From the NCBI GenBank assembly GCA_010094025.1, contig ML991804.1, forward strand, positions 186,001 to 250,000: a stretch of DNA of 64,000 nt, read 5' to 3'. This document shows, in pieces, positions 34,543-46,879 of this stretch. The notes beneath the pieces were generated by a model, which was not told the origin of the DNA, did no database searches, and worked only from the letters and a program-made list of their open reading frames with translations. The DNA is from Viridothelium virens. Lineage: Eukaryota > Ascomycota > Dothideomycetes > Trypetheliales > Trypetheliaceae. Position numbers and translations under genes: made by a program. The stretch's first letter is position 1; every line of letters starts with the position of its first letter.

Positions 34543-36941
34543 ATGGAGGCCGCATCAGCACGTATGGCTGCAAGAGACCGGTTCAGCGGTTTCAACGAGC
34601 CTTCACTTACTCCTTTACAACGATATATCCGTAGGTATCACTAGATGCACAAACGTAGTTCCCATCTGAATTGAGAGGTGGCTCATTGAAGCGTTATAGA
34701 AAATGCCTGCGATCCGACCAACTTCGAACCTAATCTTGCGCTGAACCTGGAGATTACGGATCTTATCAATTCGAAAAAGGGTAATGCGTAAGGACTAAGG
34801 ATCGTTGAATTGTGAATGTGACTACAGCTAATGAATCTGTAGGCCTCGAGAAGCAGCTGTTGCCATCGTCAATCTGATCAACAGCCGCAATCCAAATGTC
34901 TCTATGCTAGCTTTAACTGTAGGACGCAACCTCTCTTCCCCTCTACTATACAAAGTTGACATGTATTCAGCTTCTAGACATCTGTGTCAAAAACTGTGGT
35001 TACCCTTTTCATCTTCAGATCAGCACGAAAGAATTCCTAAACGAGCTTGTGCGACGATTTCCAGAGAGACCACCAATCCGCGCAACAAGAGCACAAACCA
35101 AGATCCTCGAATTGATAGAAGAATGGCGGCAAACCATATGTCAGACCTCAAAATACAAGGAAGATCTGGGTTTCATTAGGGACATGCATCGCTTGCTGAG
35201 CTACAAAGGATATATGTTTCCAGAAGTTCGGGCTGATGATGCAGCGGTCTTGAATCCCAGCGATGTATGTTGGATATGTCACCAGTGGGTCAAATATCTA
35301 ACGTCCCGCAGAACCTCCGATCCGCCGAAGAGATGGAGGAGGAGGAGCGAGCCGCGCAGTCTGCGAAGCTACAGGAACTGATACGGCGAGGCTCTCCGCA
35401 TGACCTGCAAGAGGCCAATAAACTGATGAAAGTAATGGCTGGCTACGATAATAGACACAAGACAGACTACAGAGCAAAAGCTGCCGAAGAAGTTCTCAAG
35501 ATCCAGGAAAAGGCCAGATTGCTCGAGGACATGCTACAAGGACATAACGCAGGAGAAGAGATAAAGGAAGGAGACGTCTATGAAGAGCTCGTAAATGCGC
35601 TAGCAAGTGCCCATCCGAAGATTCAAAAGATGTGCGAAGAGGAATCGGACGACACAGAGGCAGTCGCTAAGTTATTTGAGATAAACGACAGTATTCACCG
35701 GACGATAGAACGATACAAGCTTGTCAAGAAGGGTGACCTCGAAGCCGCATCAAAGATACCAAAAGGTACGCTGGGTACGAGTGGTGCTGGTGTGACCAAG
35801 GGACCCGACAACGAACTATCTTTGATCGATCTCGGTGGCCCTGAAGATGCAGAACTTCCGACAGGCCAAGCTTCGTCTTCGCAGGCATCAGGGGCGCCTC
35901 AATCTAAGGGTAATGCATTAGAAGATGACCTTCTTGGCCTATCGCTCCAGGATAATACCTTTGGACAGGGTGGAGGTATTTCATTGGGATCCAGCGACGG
36001 ACTTGGTCAGTACACGCTCCTGCTCGTCCGTCCATCGAGACTGACATGAATTGCAGGAAACTCAGGCTTGCCACAGCCAGCTCAATCTACGCAACCTACC
36101 ATCTCGTCGATGAATCAAAGCAATCTATCTCAGCAAGTCGCTCCATCACAACCTTCTACGCAGACCAAGCCCAACTATGACCCTTTCGGACCGATAAGCA
36201 ATGCCCAAACGACATCTAAACCGGCAACCCCTACTCCCTCTCTTGGCTCTCCGCCCCCCCAACATCAAGCACAACAGACTCGAATCGACCCATTTGCTTC
36301 ACTGAACGCGCCTGCTCCACGGCAAGCGTCGCCGTTTCAGTTCCAGCAATCAATCCAACAACCCTCATCACAGCCTTCCTCATTGCTCGATCTCACCACC
36401 TCCAACGCTTCTCAGACACTGCCAGTGGTATCTACACCTGATCAACAGAGTAACGGCGCTGCTACGTCAGCCGACGACGAGTGGACTTTCTCCTCTGCCC
36501 TACCTGACTCATCACACGATCTAACAGTAGTGCACTCAAGCATCCACGTCTTGTTCCACATCTCTCGTCAGCCTGGGCCCGACAACGTCATTTTAATACA
36601 ATCTCGGATCTCCAACAATACGGCGCAGCCAATTTCCCAGCTCGCCTTTCAGCTTGCCGTTACAAAGGTACGTCAATTGAACAGGGAATTTGTCGTGTCC
36701 TTGTGCTGCTTTGCCTGCTTGCTCATCCTCTTACTTCCAGGGCTACCAACTTAAGCTCGAACCTCAGTCTGGGCGTGCTCTGGGTCCGCATCAACAACAT
36801 GGAATTACGCAGACCATCCGGTTGCACGGCGTCGGGCCGGGTCAAGGCAGCTCAGTTAAGATGCGGTGGAAAGCATCGTATGATGTAGGGACGGAGCACA
36901 AGGAAGAAATGGGTGATATTTCGGCGTTGGGCGTATCGTGA
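34543..36941 (+). CDS. GGA adaptor (VHS-GAT-GAE), ARF-binding
   Basis: Predicted monomeric clathrin adaptor of about 683 residues that sorts cargo at the trans-Golgi and binds ARF GTPases. Seven exons: 34543-34630, 34700-34787, 34843-34918, 34971-35264, 35312-36005, 36057-36667 and 36741-36941. All junctions keep frame. The VHS domain (about residues 15-155) reads RYIQNACDPTNFEPNLALNL, APREAAVAIVNLINSRNPNV and LLDICVKNCGYPFHLQISTK. GAT follows (NLRSAEEMEEEERAAQSAKL, RAKAAEEVLKIQEKARLLED, KLFEINDSIHRTIERYKLV). A Gln/Ser/Pro-rich hinge contains a clathrin-box-like DLLGLSL. The C-terminal GAE ear starts at HDLTVVHSSIHVLFHISRQP. The order and length match yeast Gga1/Gga2. Confidence 0.95.
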
Positions 36942-37609
36942 CTTCTCATGGTGATATTAGGAGTCCATATTGGATTGCTTACGAATAGAAGATACCTCTT
37001 TCTGCGTCAGCAATGTTCGAAGATTGAATGAAAACAAAAAGGTTCACATCATGCGAACGAAGGCACAGGTACTGCGTCGAGCGTTTTGTCAAAAAATATA
37101 TTATGATATTACTTATGTGCACACACCCACTTCTATTGTGGTGCGGCCTGGTATTCCCAATGATGCCCGGATAAAGTAGCCCTCCCTCACCAATGAAGTG
37201 CCTATTACTACCCTATCCGCCAAACATGTAAGTTGTTCCGAGGAGATAGGCGTACCAAGGCGACGTGGAGTACATGCACGCACGATTACATGTGATTATG
37301 GGGGCCCAACACCCGCTATTTATGCTATGCAAAGAACTATCATTGATCCCAACGTTGAAGTCACCCTGCCAAACGTGCAGGGGCAGACCGAATTTCTGCT
37401 CGAGATAGTCTATAAGATGATTGGATTAGGTGGTGGTCGGACTCTAAGGAGGAACGGGTGTTGCCGTGAGGTGGAGTCCGAATGCTTGTAAGAGGGGGCT
37501 GTCGAGTTGATGCGGAGACGCCTGAGAACCGATGCTCAGGCCCGCAGATCAGTCTATTGAGCTTGGCCAAATGTTGGGTTAAGGAGTGGGAAGCCGACAG
37601 TGGAAATCT
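36942..37609. other. Convergent intergenic region
   Basis: About 670 bp between the GGA gene (+) and the YIL108W-like gene (-). Short open frames without support. I see nothing else. Confidence 0.5.
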
Positions 37610-40097
37610 CTAGCGTGTAATGATCATTCCGAATCCATCGACCCATTGGCCACAGGTGCCGTAGACCCCGGCAATACTATAGCCTCGTGGTGGTATCAGA
37701 GTATGGCTAGGACAAATTCAGTCAGCATTAAGGTCTTACGAGGGGTTGAGGAAACGGTTTGGAGGACGTACCCAGATCCACCAGTAGCATTTCCATAGAT
37801 TTCGCTCTTCCTTCCCAGGCTTGTCAGAATTTGTAGACCATCAATCCATACGCCAGCCCTTAGGTAGAACCCCATTAGAATTTCGCCTCTCCGTGTATCT
37901 AAGGCGAATTCACTTCCACCAGGTTTGCCGCCGCGCTTCCCAAATAGTTGCGTAGTAGAGTCCTCATAGATGAACTCGACTCCATCAAGACAAAAGCCAC
38001 TATAGACTCGGACTGCTCTGAGAAGTTTCGTTTGCTGAAAGGCAGATTGAAGAAGGATCTCTTGCGCTTGTGTGCCGTCCTGCTGGGAGAAGCCGAGCTT
38101 GCCACCTCGGAATCCTGCTCGGCCGTCAGGAAGCTTGACACGAGAAGCCTTTGAGGCGAGTTGATTGAAGTCTTCTACGGTGTGTTTGCCTCCGCCGGCA
38201 GAAAAGATGTCAATCTTCAATTTCTTATTCCGGCTCTTTTCAGGGAGTCGTGAACGGAGTTCGCCTTCAATAAGACTGACTTGGCGGGGAGGTCCATTCG
38301 ACGAGCCGGGCTCCATGTACTCGATCCACGCATGACAGACATCGTCCCCTTCAGCGAATAGCTCAATGAAGGGAATGCCACTAGAAGCAGTCGCAAGCAC
38401 ATTTCCGACATCCACCGTCCAGACTTGAACACTTCCATCTTGGTTTGGAGATGGATCGGTCGGTAATCGGAAACATGGGTGAAAACGGAAGCGGAGAGTA
38501 TCGAGTCTGTGCCAGGTACATTCATCTTTCGGTAGGCACAAACGCTGGCCAGGGGATTTGGTGCGAGTGGCAAACGCTTCCCTCGCTACAAATGTTCGGT
38601 TAAGTTTTATATAATCTCGGAGCATGACTCCAGACTCTTGATGAGGACAACCGAGAAGATGGCCAGTTTCATGTAAGTGTGCTCCGATACCGATATTGGC
38701 GGCTTCCCAATTACTTCCCGACTCATTCAGGTCATTGGCAACGAAGTTCGTATCAGTTCGCGTACAATCCATGAAGGCCGGCACCACTTCTTCAATACTA
38801 GCTGGATAGCTTTGGAGGGCATGGGATCCGAAGACTGCAAGCTGCAGATCATCGCTTCCACCACCCAGCGCAGCGTGCCCGCGCACAGTCTTGTACTGTG
38901 AATCCCAATGAGTATCGAGATACATGCACGAAACGTACTGTTTTTGACCCGGCCTTGGCGCAAAGTAAGCCCGAACAGCGTCCATTGCCCAGCTGTAGAG
39001 ATCACCTTTTCTCTTCGCCGGCTCGTACTGTTGTGCCACCTCCAAGTCACGAATTTCTTGCAGGGTCTTTTCCATCCTAATGATGTGAATCTTAGCCTCG
39101 TTGCGCATTTGGTTGGTTTCCGTATCGCGGTAAGTAAGTGTGCCTTGTTGCCATTCCTCTTCGAACCGGAAGCAACGCCTCCCAAAGTTATTGCGATTCA
39201 TTTGCTCGCCAGTGAAAGCCTGCCAGAGGTAGGCAGACATACGATACTTGCGGATTGCAGTCGCCAGCCCGTTCCCTTCCCGCTGTACCCTCTCTGGGAC
39301 TGCATCGTAGGTTTCTGGTGAATTTCTTGCAAGAAGAATGACAAGGTGGAGCGGTGGGGAGGCATTGAGAGGAAGGTAATTGATGTTGATCCATGACGAG
39401 TGTGCGGGCGAGGAGGTAGGCGGTGCTGCTTTGGCAGGAAGGAAGTCGAGTCGTAATCGATTGGGTCCCGGCTGTAGATGAACGAGTGTTTTGAAGTGGG
39501 AATCGAACACCGGCCAACTGGTCTGCGGGAAACTATCCTGGTGGTGGCAGACAATTACGTGACCGTCCTGCGGCTGCGTAACGTCGCCAATTTGACCATA
39601 GATCAGGAATACTTTTTGATGCACCTATGACACATCAATGCAAATATCAAGCTATACAGATTCAAGCCACGTACCCAGGAATTGTCTGAAATGGAAACCA
39701 CGCGAGGGGCCAATGGAGATGTAGCTGCCATGTTTCGTGGCTGACCGTTGGACACAGGAGATCCCTGGAGAGCAGATTAACCAAGTGCTATTATGTCCTC
39801 GTCATGATCTGGACTCACTACGATCGAGTAGCGATTGCTCTTGGAACTGACGACGGAAGGTCTTGTTGGGACAGGCGGTGGAGAACCGTTGGTAGCGACT
39901 AGATTTGTGGCAGACTTTGAACGCTCGGAGAGGAGGGTGCTGGGCGGGGTAGAGGAGCCAAGGAAAGAGTTCAGGGTGGAGGAGGATTTATTGGTGCCAT
40001 TGGAAGATGTGTTTGAAGCGGACCACTTCTCACTGTCGGCTGAAGGTGGCTTGCGCGTGATAGATTTGCGGCGCAGGTCTTTGAGAAACGAGGGCAT
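37610..40097 (-). CDS. Zinc metalloprotease with C-terminal jacalin-like lectin domain (YIL108W-like)
   Basis: About 772 residues in four exons: 40097-39819, 39764-39675, 39624-37772 and 37706-37610. The large third exon has an open frame that starts at GTG and is not the true start; MPSFLKDLRRKSITRK at 40097 is. The N-terminal 130 residues are basic and disordered. The catalytic centre is HETGHLLGCPH, the metzincin-type zinc motif HExxHxxGxxH (about residue 450). The C-terminus is a jacalin-related beta-prism: GRKSEIYGNATGGSGHTLIP and YSIAGVYGTCGQWVDGFGMI. The last short exon supplies its final strands, and without it the domain would be truncated. No signal peptide is visible, so cytosolic. 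Yeast YIL108W has the same layout and no firm function. Confidence 0.92.
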
Positions 40098-42958
40098 GCT
40101 CACGGCCTGAGCGAGGTGGGACAGAGGCCGTCAGCGATCGACCAAACACGTCGGCGAGTGAAGAAAGAGTGGGAGGTGACGACGTGTGGGCGTGAGGGAG
40201 TTCAACGGGTACGACCAGCAAGTACGCTATGTAATAGTTACCTATCGTGCAATCCTGGACGTCGACCAAGCAGCCAACAGGGGCTTCGCACCTTCACTTC
40301 TTTCGTACCTCTCCTCTCTTTACCAACGTCTTTTTAATCTCGGCCCGCACCGATGAAACGCGACCGTTTGGTGCAACGTTAGATGCGGCTCCTGCTCTGC
40401 ATTCAGCTCAGTGAACGATCTAACTTTGTCGTCGAGTTGTTGGGGCCAACTTGGATGCGGAGTCTCCACGACCACGCAGTGCCAGGCACCTTCCACAGCC
40501 GGGAATCTCTTGCTCCTTCCCCCGGGAGCTTTATGGATCCGTGCTATCGGCCGCGCCACCTCTCGCGCTCGTTCCTATCTTCTGACCCTTACCCACTGCT
40601 GAACTATCCCAGCCTTTCATCTATTAAACTTATCGTGCCCTACGCGGGTCGGCCTGGGAGCTCCGCCAAATCCACACTAGCGGCCAGGTTCCCACTCTGA
40701 GGAATGGACAAACAAGTGGCGACCTTCTCATCAACATGTATCCGCATATGGCTAGCAACTGGTAACACGAGGCCGACACCGTTGGATGACGTTTTGCTCC
40801 GTAGTCTGCAGATCAAAAGCTTTGAACCTGCTAGCTCTTGTTCCAAGGCTGCGCCTTCAAACCTTCTCTTCGTAGCCCATATTCTCTTGCTCCAAATTTC
40901 AGGCTTCGCTGCTACTATCCAGAGATCTCTTTTCTTTCCTCATAAAGATCAAGTCTATCTCTTCTGGCGATTTTCCTGCCGTCTGTTTCAGATTCTAGTC
41001 GCCTGGTCCCTCAGCTCTTTCCTTTCTATTTTGCTTACCTCCAGGCATCAGAAAAATCACGTCGTTGTTGCATCAGAATTCTGTCGCTGTTCAATATGCA
41101 AAAAGTTACAAACACAAGGTAAAATGCAGGAGACAAGTTGCCTGGACCGTATCCTGTAATTGACCCACTGGAGCGCAATACCACCACCAAAGGCCGTAGC
41201 AAATGTCATGGGTCATTCGCCACTTTCCCTACTACCCCATCAAGTTGCCCATATCTCAATGGGGCATTTCTAGGATCTACCTTCAGTCTTCTGAATCGTC
41301 GTTCCGCTCATGGAGGTGGGAACTGTTACCGGGATAAAATCAATGCCCAATCTACAGACAACTCGAGCAATTATGGTCTGTGCCACAGCTTCCGAATGGT
41401 CAGAATTAGATCACCAAAGGAGAGTGAAAAGTACTAGGAATACTAACACCAAGATGACGCTTGGAGAGCGCCCCCGACCATTACGCAAGCATCACCAACT
41501 AAGATGCTCATGCGCCGACTAGATGGTCAGCCAAAGTCAGAAAGTCTGAGGGAGACTGCCATGGCAAGGCATCCAAGCTTATGGGATGATACTATCAGTG
41601 GAATTCTGAGGGGTCCTCCGGGGTGCTAGTCAGTGTTAGAGGTGAATATTGGCATGAAATAAGAGCGATTTCCCACGCCCAACGCCCGGAGAAACGGTTC
41701 TGTGGTCTGCACTTCTCCGAGGCACTCCGGTATCATAACTGCTCTAGGTTGAGACACGACCGACTTAAATTTTGGAGGTAGGAACTCTCTCACCAATCCA
41801 AAGACTTTGAACGCCTTTGGCCTCAGTCAGCAGAGGGATTGATGTGTCTTCTATATCGAAGTGATTAGAGCGCAACTGATTGATATGGTTCTGCAGAACG
41901 CACGATCCTGAAGACTGAGCAACGTTCTGTCTCATCTATTAAACTCCGACCGAAGACGTCTCGAAAAAGTAGGCGAATGAGAAGACAACTTCGCATGGAG
42001 GTCTTTGTTCAGGCCTACTTCCAGACCAGACTCTTTGCAATTGCGCGTGGGCAGATCTTCGCAATGGAGCATCGCACTATCGTGTGCGCTCGTCAAGTAC
42101 AAAAACAGAACCCTGTTCGTAATCTTTGCGCGTCACAGCAAATAGGATTTCGGTGAGAAAGTCACCAACCAAAGTATCAATATCCCGACCTGGAGTTCAC
42201 ACCGTTCCCCTTCTATACCGGTTTAATCATCCTCTATCCAGATGGAGCAAGTCTAACGATCTTCAATTTATCTTCCTAATTGATAACAAGAGGCAATCGC
42301 CAGCGGCTACTGAACCGACCAAACAAGCAAATTGAGAATTGAGAATCCTCCGAGCGCCGGTGGCCAAAGAAGCCGAGAAGGCTGCGGGGCAGAGTGTGGG
42401 GAAGATGGGGAAGGGCTCCAACAATCCCTTGGATAGGAATTTGCGGGAATAATAATGCACGCACGGTGCCATCCGTCTCCACCCCTAAGGTACGGCGACA
42501 TTAGAAGCGGTTGTTCCTCTGACATGCATGTGCTTGAGTTCTCTAGTGACCATGCATCAAGTACACAAGCATGTTGAATGCGCTGTCTTCATGGAATTGG
42601 AAGAGCTATTGAAGTTTCCTAATTCTACTGGCGCCAGTCTTGCAACCCCGCTGATAAGCCTTGGACCTATTGGAAGCGCTTGTCATTTTTTGCAAGCTTT
42701 GAAGGATCGTGAGCTAAGGATACGGAAAGAAGCCTAGATGTGGCACGGTCGTACGGATTACTCCGTACCAGCTGAATGTTGACCGCGTCGTTTGCCCTTG
42801 GCTCTACGCCGTTTGCCCCCCACAAGTTGCATGACGGGCAAGGATTAAGTTGCATGTATGTTGGCGGCGTTGTTAAGAGTTTAAAGAAAAGAGCAAGAGT
42901 GAAAGCCTTCCTTTCCGCACAAGCTCTAGAAAAGAGAACAAAAGAGAACCTCCTCGAG
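40098..42958. other. Long divergent intergenic region
   Basis: About 2.9 kb between the metalloprotease (-) and the short-chain dehydrogenase (+). The longest plus-strand open frame (40704-41159, 151 codons) has hydrophobic patches but no domain, and its composition matches the surroundings. I see no repeat, RNA or coding relic I could defend. Confidence 0.45.
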
Positions 42959-44092
42959 ATGGCGTTTCGCACATTCCCCAGGCTTGCTTTTACCTTACGA
43001 ACAGCTACGATCCAGCGAACTCGTGCTTTCGATCAAACATCACGGAACCGACTCTTAGCCTCGCAACCCAGACATGCAGAAGCAGGCGCTCCGTCAGTTG
43101 CTGATTTGCTCAGTATGCGTGGGAAAAACGTACTAATTACAGGTGAGTCTGCGAGTGCGAGCCTCCAGAGATTATAAAACACATCGAGCACTGAGAAGGA
43201 TTCCAGGGGGTGCTCGTGGAATTGGCTTCGGCATAGCTAAAGCTGTTGCACAAATGGGAGGCAATATTGTTTGCCTCGATTCGCTCCCCGAACCAGTGGA
43301 GGAATTCAAGGAGTTACCACAGAGATTCGGTGTAAAGACACACTATTTCCGGACCGATGTCACGAAAGAATCAAGCCTTTACAAGTCATTTAAGGATGCT
43401 GTTGATACAGTTGGGGATTTGCATGGCTGTTTGACGGCTGCTGGAGTTGCGCTGGACAAACCCTTTCAAGAACATACATGGGAAGAATCTCGAAGAATTC
43501 TTGAAGTGAATTGCATTGGTACCTTTTTTAGTGTGCAGTTGGCAGCAAAACAAATGGAAAAGCAGGGCACCGGTGGGTCGATTGTCACCATTGCCTCAAT
43601 CGCCGCGCAGGGCAATACCTGGTTTGTAAATTTCTTGGAAAGTTTCCACTGGAATTTTACACTGACTTGTTGGCTGAAGCCCTGGTCAGAGATTAAGCAT
43701 ATACAACATGTCGAAAGGAGCTGTGAAAGCCTTCGTAGGCCCGCTGGCTGTTGAATTGGCTCCCCAGAAAATTCGTGTCAATTCCATCTCACCAGGCATT
43801 ACAAGAACGCCAATGACTGCGGCTTTAGCGATTCAATATCCAAACCTGGTTAAGATGTTCGATCGAGTGCCACCTCTGGGTCGAATGGTAAGAACTTTCT
43901 TCTTCTCGATACTCATCTCCGTAGCCATGCTGAGCCCATTCGGACGCGCAGGGATCTCCTGAAGATATTGCCAACGCAGCTGTCTTCCTTCTCTCCGATG
44001 CATCCCCTTATGTCACTGGCGCAGATTGGCTCGTTGACGGAGGTTTACATGCTGGTACGTCGAGGAGCTTGAAGGACCCAAGCGAACAGTAG
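42959..44092 (+). CDS. Short-chain dehydrogenase/reductase (classical SDR)
   Basis: Predicted NAD(P)-dependent oxidoreductase of about 309 residues. Exons are 42959-43142, 43207-43621, 43698-43887 and 43952-44092. The first 55 residues ([20 protein letters not shown]) are Arg/Ser/Thr-rich without acids, which suggests a mitochondrial presequence. The cofactor loop is [15 protein letters not shown] (TGxxxGxG), split by intron 1. The catalytic YxxxK is [11 protein letters not shown], with the catalytic Ser in [10 protein letters not shown]. The usual NNAG motif is replaced by [20 protein letters not shown] and the C-terminal [20 protein letters not shown] are typical of the arabinitol/sorbose/xylulose-reductase type SDRs. 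The substrate is unknown. Intron 2 uses a weak GTTTGT donor. It is first of three genes in the same direction, followed after 400 bp by the flavin monooxygenase. Confidence 0.9.
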
Positions 44093-44495
44093 GGAGAATT
44101 GAAGTGCGGCGTGGACGTTTGTAGCGGAATGGGAAACATGAAATAATTACACAAAGACATAGACTGAGGTCACCCAGCCAGCTCCCAGACAGGAACTCCT
44201 AGCCGCTCCTGGACTTTTGGTGGGGTAATGAGGGGGAGATTAACGTTGAGCTTATCGGATGACTTGGCGCACGGCAGTACGCAAACCCCGCATGCGGAAA
44301 AAAGTTTGTACATCCGTGATGGTGGAGCACTTCCTGGAGAACGCGACCTAGCCAATTCGTCATCTAGTAAATGAAACATCTTACTCTTTGAGAGCTCCAG
44401 CGGCTTAAGCCAGGAGACTTCAAGTAAGCTCAGTAACTTCTACTAGGGACAACTTGCAACCGGACAAATAACTCTGCGGGAGTTCAATTGTCATC
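44093..44495. other. Spacer between SDR and flavin monooxygenase
   Basis: About 400 bp with no supportable gene; it should hold the SDR terminator and the monooxygenase promoter. Confidence 0.45.
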
Positions 44496-46514
44496 ATGCA
44501 AAGGGCTCCAAGTGTTATTATTATCGGGGCTGGTAACGATACGCCAAACAATGTCCACGAGTTGACTCCTGTTAGCTAATGATGAAAACTCTTTAGGCCC
44601 CAGTGCAATAGCCATGGCATATAAACTAAAGCATGAGCTCTTTTTCGACAACTGGATACTCTACGAGAAGAGCGAGGGACCTGGGGGTACATGGCGGACG
44701 AATACTTATCGTATGGTCTCATCTATCACATTTCTTCGATTGCTAGCTGACGCAGAGAGATAGCTGGAGTGGGATGTGATGTACCGACCCAGTATTTTCG
44801 CGTGCCATAATACTTTCGACTCCTTCCTGATTCTTATTCACTAGTCTTTATTCCTTCAGCTTCGATCTCAATCCCGATTGGTCCAAGGAGCTATGTGACG
44901 GACCGGAAATCCTCTCGTATATGGAAAGGACGTGCGATAGATGGAACCTGTCACAGCACATGCTGTTCAGCATCGAATGTTTGGGTGCACGTTGGCTGAA
45001 GGACGAGCAGGAGTGGGAAATCCAGTTCCGAGACTTGAAGACGTCCGTCGAATTTGTGCGGAGGGCCACAGTATTAATCAGCGCGGTGGGAGGAATCAAT
45101 AAGCCACGGGAAGTAAAATTTGAGGGTATGAGTAATTTCCGGGGACACATGTTCCATACGGCCAGATGGGACCACAGTGTTGACTACACTGGAAAGAGGA
45201 TGGCTGTCATTGGTAACGGATGTAGCGCTGGTATGTGGTAAATGGATCGATTCACAAAGTCCTGAAGACTGACGAGGGTTATGCTATCAGCTCAAGTTGT
45301 GCCAACTGTTTCTAAAACAGCTGCAACCCTTAAGCAGTACGCAAGGTCTCCTCAATGGTACCATGAGCGACCAAATCGCCCATTCACGGCGTTCGAAAAG
45401 TGGTGCTTCAGATGGATTCCACTTTGGGCACGTTGGGAGCGATTGAAGTTGTTCTTGGAAAACGATGCCTTGGTAGAGACGTACATGCCAGGACCTTTGG
45501 CAGCGAAGAAGCGAACAGTAAACAGACTCCCACCTTTTCATTGGCCACATTTACTGATTGGAGTGTCTTAGATGGTAGAGGAAAACGCTAAGAAATACAT
45601 TCACAGCATGGTCCCAGAGAAGTATCGTGACTTTATCGTGCCTGATTTTCCACTCGGCTGTAAGCGTCGCATCTTTGATCCTGGGTATTTAGAATCTCTT
45701 AACGCGCCGAACGTGGAATTGATACCAGAAGGGATTAAGGAGATCACTGAAGATGGTGTCATTAGCGAGAACGGGTCGAAAGATGAATTCGACATAATCA
45801 TTCTTGCCACTGGATTTCAAGTGCAGAATTTCCTGACCCCGATGGACATTGTCGGAGAGCATGGTGTGTCATTACGGCAACGTTGGAAAGAGAACAGAGC
45901 TGCACAAGCGTATCTCGGGACCACGGTCTCTGGTTTCCCAAATTTTGGTATCCTGTAAGTTTCGAATGGAACAAATATGAAATGATCAGGTGCTGACAAG
46001 ATCAAGATTTGGGCCGAACACATTTCCCGCACACAATTCGGCGTTGTACAGTTGCGAAGTGCAAGTCGAATATTTTGCGCGTACCATCCTAGCTCCCATC
46101 ATTGACCGCCAAGTCAAGGCCTTGGTTGTCCACGAAGCGGCCGAGACCTTCTGGGTCAATTCAGTGCAGAAGGAGTTGGTAGGATCAGTGTTCGAAGCAG
46201 GCTGCTCCAATTGGTATATCACCGAGGGAACGGGCCGCAATGCTGCCTCATTTCCGGGTTATGCTCGTGATCTGTGGAAGCAGACATGGTTGGCCAAGAG
46301 TAGCGACTATGACATTGTGCCTGGTGATAGGCTGTGGCCTGTTCGGAGACTGTACAGATGGCTCAAACTGTTGATGTGGAGGAAAAGCAATACTGCGCTT
46401 TGGATTGTATTTTTCGCTCTTTTGTTACGGAGGAGTCAAATCCGTCGACGGTTAGGAGTCGTCTACCGCGTTGCTTTGCAAGAATTAAGTCGGCGAAGAC
46501 CGCGCATCGGATGA
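44496..46514 (+). CDS. Baeyer-Villiger-type flavin monooxygenase
   Basis: Predicted FAD/NADPH monooxygenase of about 560 residues that inserts oxygen next to a ketone or oxidises a related substrate. Seven exons: 44496-44532, 44597-44710, 44764-44791, 44845-45230, 45291-45517, 45572-45954 and 46007-46514. The FAD motif IIIGAGPSAIAM is restored by removing intron 1. The micro-exon 3 (28 bp) rebuilds NTYPGVGCDVPTHLYSFSF. The Baeyer-Villiger fingerprint FxGxxxHxxxW is present as FRGHMFHTARW, and the NADPH-binding motif as MAVIGNGCSAAQVVP. FGPNTFPAHNS is the conserved C-terminal block. A hydrophobic segment near the end (NTALWIVFFALLL) could anchor it to a membrane. Intron 5 is 54 bp, a multiple of three, and contains an in-frame stop, so it must be spliced for a full-length product. 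Confidence 0.92.
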
Positions 46515-46879
46515 TATGTATTTCGATTCTAGAACATAGAATTTACCATGGTTGAAGCTAATGTGGAGAGACCAGGTTCAAGAATTCGCCGAGAGAGCTA
46601 GACTATGCCAGCACTAGTTTCCACAGTCAGCACGCTTACCACATAGGCTAATGTTTCAAGGAAAAGCCGAACCCGAAGCCATGGTAATAACCCATGCAGA
46701 TTAACAACCTAAGGTAGGCACTAATTCCACGAACTCCTACAAAACCTCTAAGGCGCTGCAAAAGTCTTTTGGCTACAAGGCCTGTCCTCAGTCTCTAAGT
46801 TGTGCATTTCATTGTCATCTCATTGAAAGAGCAATTCTAGGTCTCTCCCCGAGATCAAACTTCTCGACCCATCCAGCAA
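46515..46879. other. Spacer before the aquaporin
   Basis: About 365 bp; no gene is visible. It should hold the aquaporin promoter. Confidence 0.45.

Noticed and set aside
40704-41159. 151-codon plus-strand frame with hydrophobic patches
   Set aside because: No recognisable motif, no partner exon and no coding-like composition.
45569-45571. Apparent in-frame TAG inside the BVMO
   Set aside because: It is the last three bases of a 54-bp GT-AG intron (45518-45571) whose length is a multiple of three. Splicing removes it.
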